This document shows positions 15,131 to 19,731 of a stretch of 19,731 nucleotides of DNA, piece by piece (the stretch's first letter is position 1; the number at the start of each line of letters is the position of its first letter). The notes under the pieces are model-generated. The model made no database searches, was not told the DNA's origin, and worked only from the letters and a program-made list of their open reading frames with translations. The translations under genes and the position numbers were made by a program. Source of the stretch: Bacillota bacterium (GTDB lineage Bacteria > Bacillota_A > Clostridia > Peptostreptococcales > Anaerovoracaceae); NCBI GenBank assembly GCA_017437925.1, contig JAFRWQ010000025.1:1-19731 (forward strand), given 5' to 3'.

Positions 15131-16744
15131 ATGCTCGATATTTTGATCAAAGGCGGGACCGTTCTCGACGGAAGCGGCGCTCCCCGCTTTAAAGGCGACG
15201 TCGGAATAAAGGACGGACTCATCGCCAAAGTAGCCCCCTCCATAGACGAAGAAGCCGAAAGAGTGATAGACGCGAAAGGCCTTTTCGTTACCCCAGGCTT
15301 CATAGACACCCACTCCCACGCCGACGACCTGGTCTTTTACCACAGCGACAGCTACAACTGCATAGAGCAGGGCATCACCACCGTGCTGACCGGCAACTGC
15401 GGAGTCACCCCAGCCCCCTTCCCCTTCGACACCCCCAAGAACCCCATAAAGAGGCCGGTCTCCGACGAGAGAAGGGCCGAGATACTGAAGATATGCGAGA
15501 ACGGCGCCACCTACATCGAAGAGGCCAAAAAGACCGAATTCGGCGTCAACATCGCCTTCCTCATAGGCCACTGCTCGGTCAGGGCCCACGCCATGGGCAT
15601 GTCCCCCGAAAAACCCACGAAAGAGCAGATGGAGGACATGAAGAACAGCGTCAGGATCGCGATGGAAGCCGGTTACTACGGCTTCTCCACCGGCCTGGTA
15701 TACGCCCCCTCGGTGTACGGCGACGTGGACGAGATAGCGGAGCTGGCCGCTGTCGCCGCCGAATACGGCGGAGTCTATGCCTCCCACATCAGGGGCGAGG
15801 GCAACAACCTCATCAACGCCATAGCCGAGGCCATAGAGGTGGGCAAAAAGAGCGGGGCGCCCGTCCTTATCTCCCACATCAAGGTCATGGGAAAGAGCAA
15901 TCTGGGCAAATCGCGCCAGGTCCTTAAAATGATACACGAGGCAAGGGACAGCGGCATGAACATCTTTGCCGACCAGTATCCCTACGATTCAGGGTCCGCC
16001 CCCCTGATCTCCCAGATACCGCCCAAATTCCTCACCGAAGGCGCCGTAAAGACCCTCGAGCACCTGAAGGATCCCAAATTCAGGGACGAGATCGAATGGT
16101 CCATCTTCAACGAATCCGACGAATTCGAGAGCATAATCTACGACGCCGGCTACGAGGGCTCGACCATCTCCGACGCGGCAAAGACTCCCCAGTACGTGGG
16201 CAAGAACCTGGCCCAGATCGCCGAAGAGATGGGCGTAAGGCCCATAGACGCCATGTGCGAGCTGCTGATAACCAACGGAGTCACCGTCCAGGGCATATAC
16301 AAGTGCCAGAACGAAGAGGACATACTGGTCTATGCCGCAGACCCCCTGGTCTTCGCCGGCACCGACTGGGGCAACATCTACGAGCATCACGACATCAACA
16401 AGCAGGGCGGCTGCCATCCCAGAGGGATCTCGACCATGATCAGAAGGATCGAGCTTATAAGGGACAATAACTTAAGGACCCCCGAGGAGACCATACGCAC
16501 CATGACCGGAGGCCCCGCCCTCGCCATGGGCTTTGAGAAGAGAGGCTTCCTTAAGGAAGGCTACGCGGCCGACGTCTGCGTCTTCGACTACGAGAAGATC
16601 CGCGCCAACTCGGACTACGTGCATCCCTACCTTCCCAACGAAGGTCTGGAATACGTGCTGGTCAACGGCGTCGTCGACCTTGAACACGGCAAGTGCCTGG
16701 GCAAAATGGCCGGACAGGTGCTGCTGAACAAAGGAAAGAAATAA
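15131..16744 (+). CDS. N-acyl-D-amino-acid deacylase (D-aminoacylase), amidohydrolase family
   Basis: Metal-dependent hydrolase predicted to release D-amino acids from N-acyl or peptide-like derivatives in the cytoplasm. Seen in the 537 residues: amidohydrolase start LIKGGTVLDGSG; metal motif GFIDTHSHADD (His61, His63); GNCGVTPAP with Cys90, the position of the metal-binding cysteine in D-aminoacylases; His219 in SHIRGEG; His249 in ISHIKVMG; and Asp412 in FAGTDWG. HPRGISTMIRRI (429-440) is also typical of the group. The ATG at 15131 is preceded by AGGAGGT (15114-15120); a longer frame from a TTG at 15020 would begin inside the promoter and is rejected. The gene is divergent from the peptide importer operon, which fits a role in peptide use. 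Dihydroorotase- or dihydropyrimidinase-like enzymes are less likely because of the Cys90 and HPRG motifs. Confidence 0.88.
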   Translation: MLDILIKGGTVLDGSGAPRFKGDVGIKDGLIAKVAPSIDEEAERVIDAKGLFVTPGFIDTHSHADDLVFYHSDSYNCIEQGITTVLTGNCGVTPAPFPFDTPKNPIKRPVSDERRAEILKICENGATYIEEAKKTEFGVNIAFLIGHCSVRAHAMGMSPEKPTKEQMEDMKNSVRIAMEAGYYGFSTGLVYAPSVYGDVDEIAELAAVAAEYGGVYASHIRGEGNNLINAIAEAIEVGKKSGAPVLISHIKVMGKSNLGKSRQVLKMIHEARDSGMNIFADQYPYDSGSAPLISQIPPKFLTEGAVKTLEHLKDPKFRDEIEWSIFNESDEFESIIYDAGYEGSTISDAAKTPQYVGKNLAQIAEEMGVRPIDAMCELLITNGVTVQGIYKCQNEEDILVYAADPLVFAGTDWGNIYEHHDINKQGGCHPRGISTMIRRIELIRDNNLRTPEETIRTMTGGPALAMGFEKRGFLKEGYAADVCVFDYEKIRANSDYVHPYLPNEGLEYVLVNGVVDLEHGKCLGKMAGQVLLNKGKK

Positions 16745-16759
16745 AACCGCACACAAAAA

Positions 16760-16912
16760 CGCCGCCCTTGGAACGCCTCGCGACGATGCCAGGCGTGGCT
16801 GCGGCACATAGGGTCGCCCGCTTATCGCTGCTTCCTTCCGGACCTGACGAGGTTCACAGGCTCCTATTGCGCAGGACCCGATAAAGCCGCGAAGCCTGCC
16901 AAAGGCGGCGCT
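16760..16912 (-). ncRNA. ffs: Signal recognition particle RNA (4.5S/scRNA-type)
   Basis: RNA scaffold of the SRP, which binds Ffh and targets membrane and secreted proteins. On the minus strand, around 16829-16855, is the highly conserved domain IV core CAGGTCCGGAAGGAAGCAGC with its GGAA tetraloop. Flanking parts also match the family: GTCCTGCGCAA on the 5' side and CTATGTGCCGCAG on the 3' side. The ends pair as CGCCGCCTTTGG (16899-16910) with CCAAGGGCGGCG (16760-16771), a 12-bp helix with one G-U pair, which sets the borders. A T5 run follows at 16755-16759 and may end transcription. At about 150 bases it is longer than E. coli 4.5S but too short for the full B. subtilis form, so an Alu domain is probably absent. 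Exact ends are estimated. Confidence 0.93.
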
Positions 16913-16924
16913 TGATATTTTTGT

Positions 16925-16953
16925 ATTATATATACACTTTTACGTCCAGTCAA
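16925..16953 (-). promoter_or_regulatory. Promoter of the SRP RNA gene
   Basis: Minus-strand -35 box TTGACT (16948-16953), 17-base spacer and perfect -10 box TATAAT (16925-16930). The predicted start near 16916-16918 is just before the closing helix of the RNA. The -35 box begins only 6 bases after the ligA stop codon, and no terminator lies between. Confidence 0.88.
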
Positions 16954-16959
16954 GCCCGT

Positions 16960-19731
<2,772 letters not shown>

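Noticed and set aside
15050..15937. Minus-strand frame of 295 codons
   Set aside because: It is opposite the D-aminoacylase and its promoter region, with no recognisable domain.

Overview
The window looks like chromosomal DNA of a moderately high-GC Bacillota, most likely a Clostridia-type anaerobe. The signs are sigma-A promoters with near-consensus boxes and 17-base spacers, strong AGGAGG-type ribosome binding sites, a pcrA-ligA gene pair, an SLH-anchored surface protein and a Firmicutes-like SRP RNA. I cannot name a genus. No tRNA, rRNA, CRISPR array, insertion sequence or phage gene was seen.

Left third (1-8080): two closely related S9-family serine peptidase genes, both on the minus strand. 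The first is cut by the window edge and the second is complete. They flank a plus-strand pair: a membrane glycosyltransferase of the PgaC/IcaA type, and a 1118-residue secreted protein made of a long VGG-rich repeat region, an InlB-like repeat, a bacterial Ig-like domain and three C-terminal SLH domains. The pair overlaps by 4 bases (ATGA), so it is probably translationally coupled. The two peptidase genes share coding sequence, RBS-proximal hairpin and promoter, with similarity fading just upstream of the -35 box, so they are a duplication that included the promoter. A perfect 16-bp hairpin lies between the convergent SLH and peptidase genes and can serve as terminator for both.

Middle (8032-15130): a minus-strand operon oppA-oppB-oppC-oppD-oppF-capA, driven by a near-perfect promoter (TTGACG-17-TATAAT). 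It encodes a complete peptide ABC importer followed by a CapA-like metallophosphatase, and ends in a hairpin terminator. A perfect hairpin between oppA and oppB probably lets the binding protein be made in excess. Divergently transcribed across a 316-base regulatory region is an N-acyl-D-amino-acid deacylase gene. Importer, deacylase, the S9 peptidases and CapA together suggest uptake and breakdown of peptides, possibly including D-residue or gamma-linked ones; that link is inference.

Right part (16745-19731): the gene for the signal recognition particle RNA on the minus strand, whose promoter sits right after the ligA stop codon, then ligA (NAD-dependent DNA ligase), then the C-terminal end of pcrA (helicase), which runs off the window. 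This is housekeeping DNA in a conserved Firmicutes order. The most unusual part of the window is the glycosyltransferase/SLH protein pair enclosed by duplicated peptidases.
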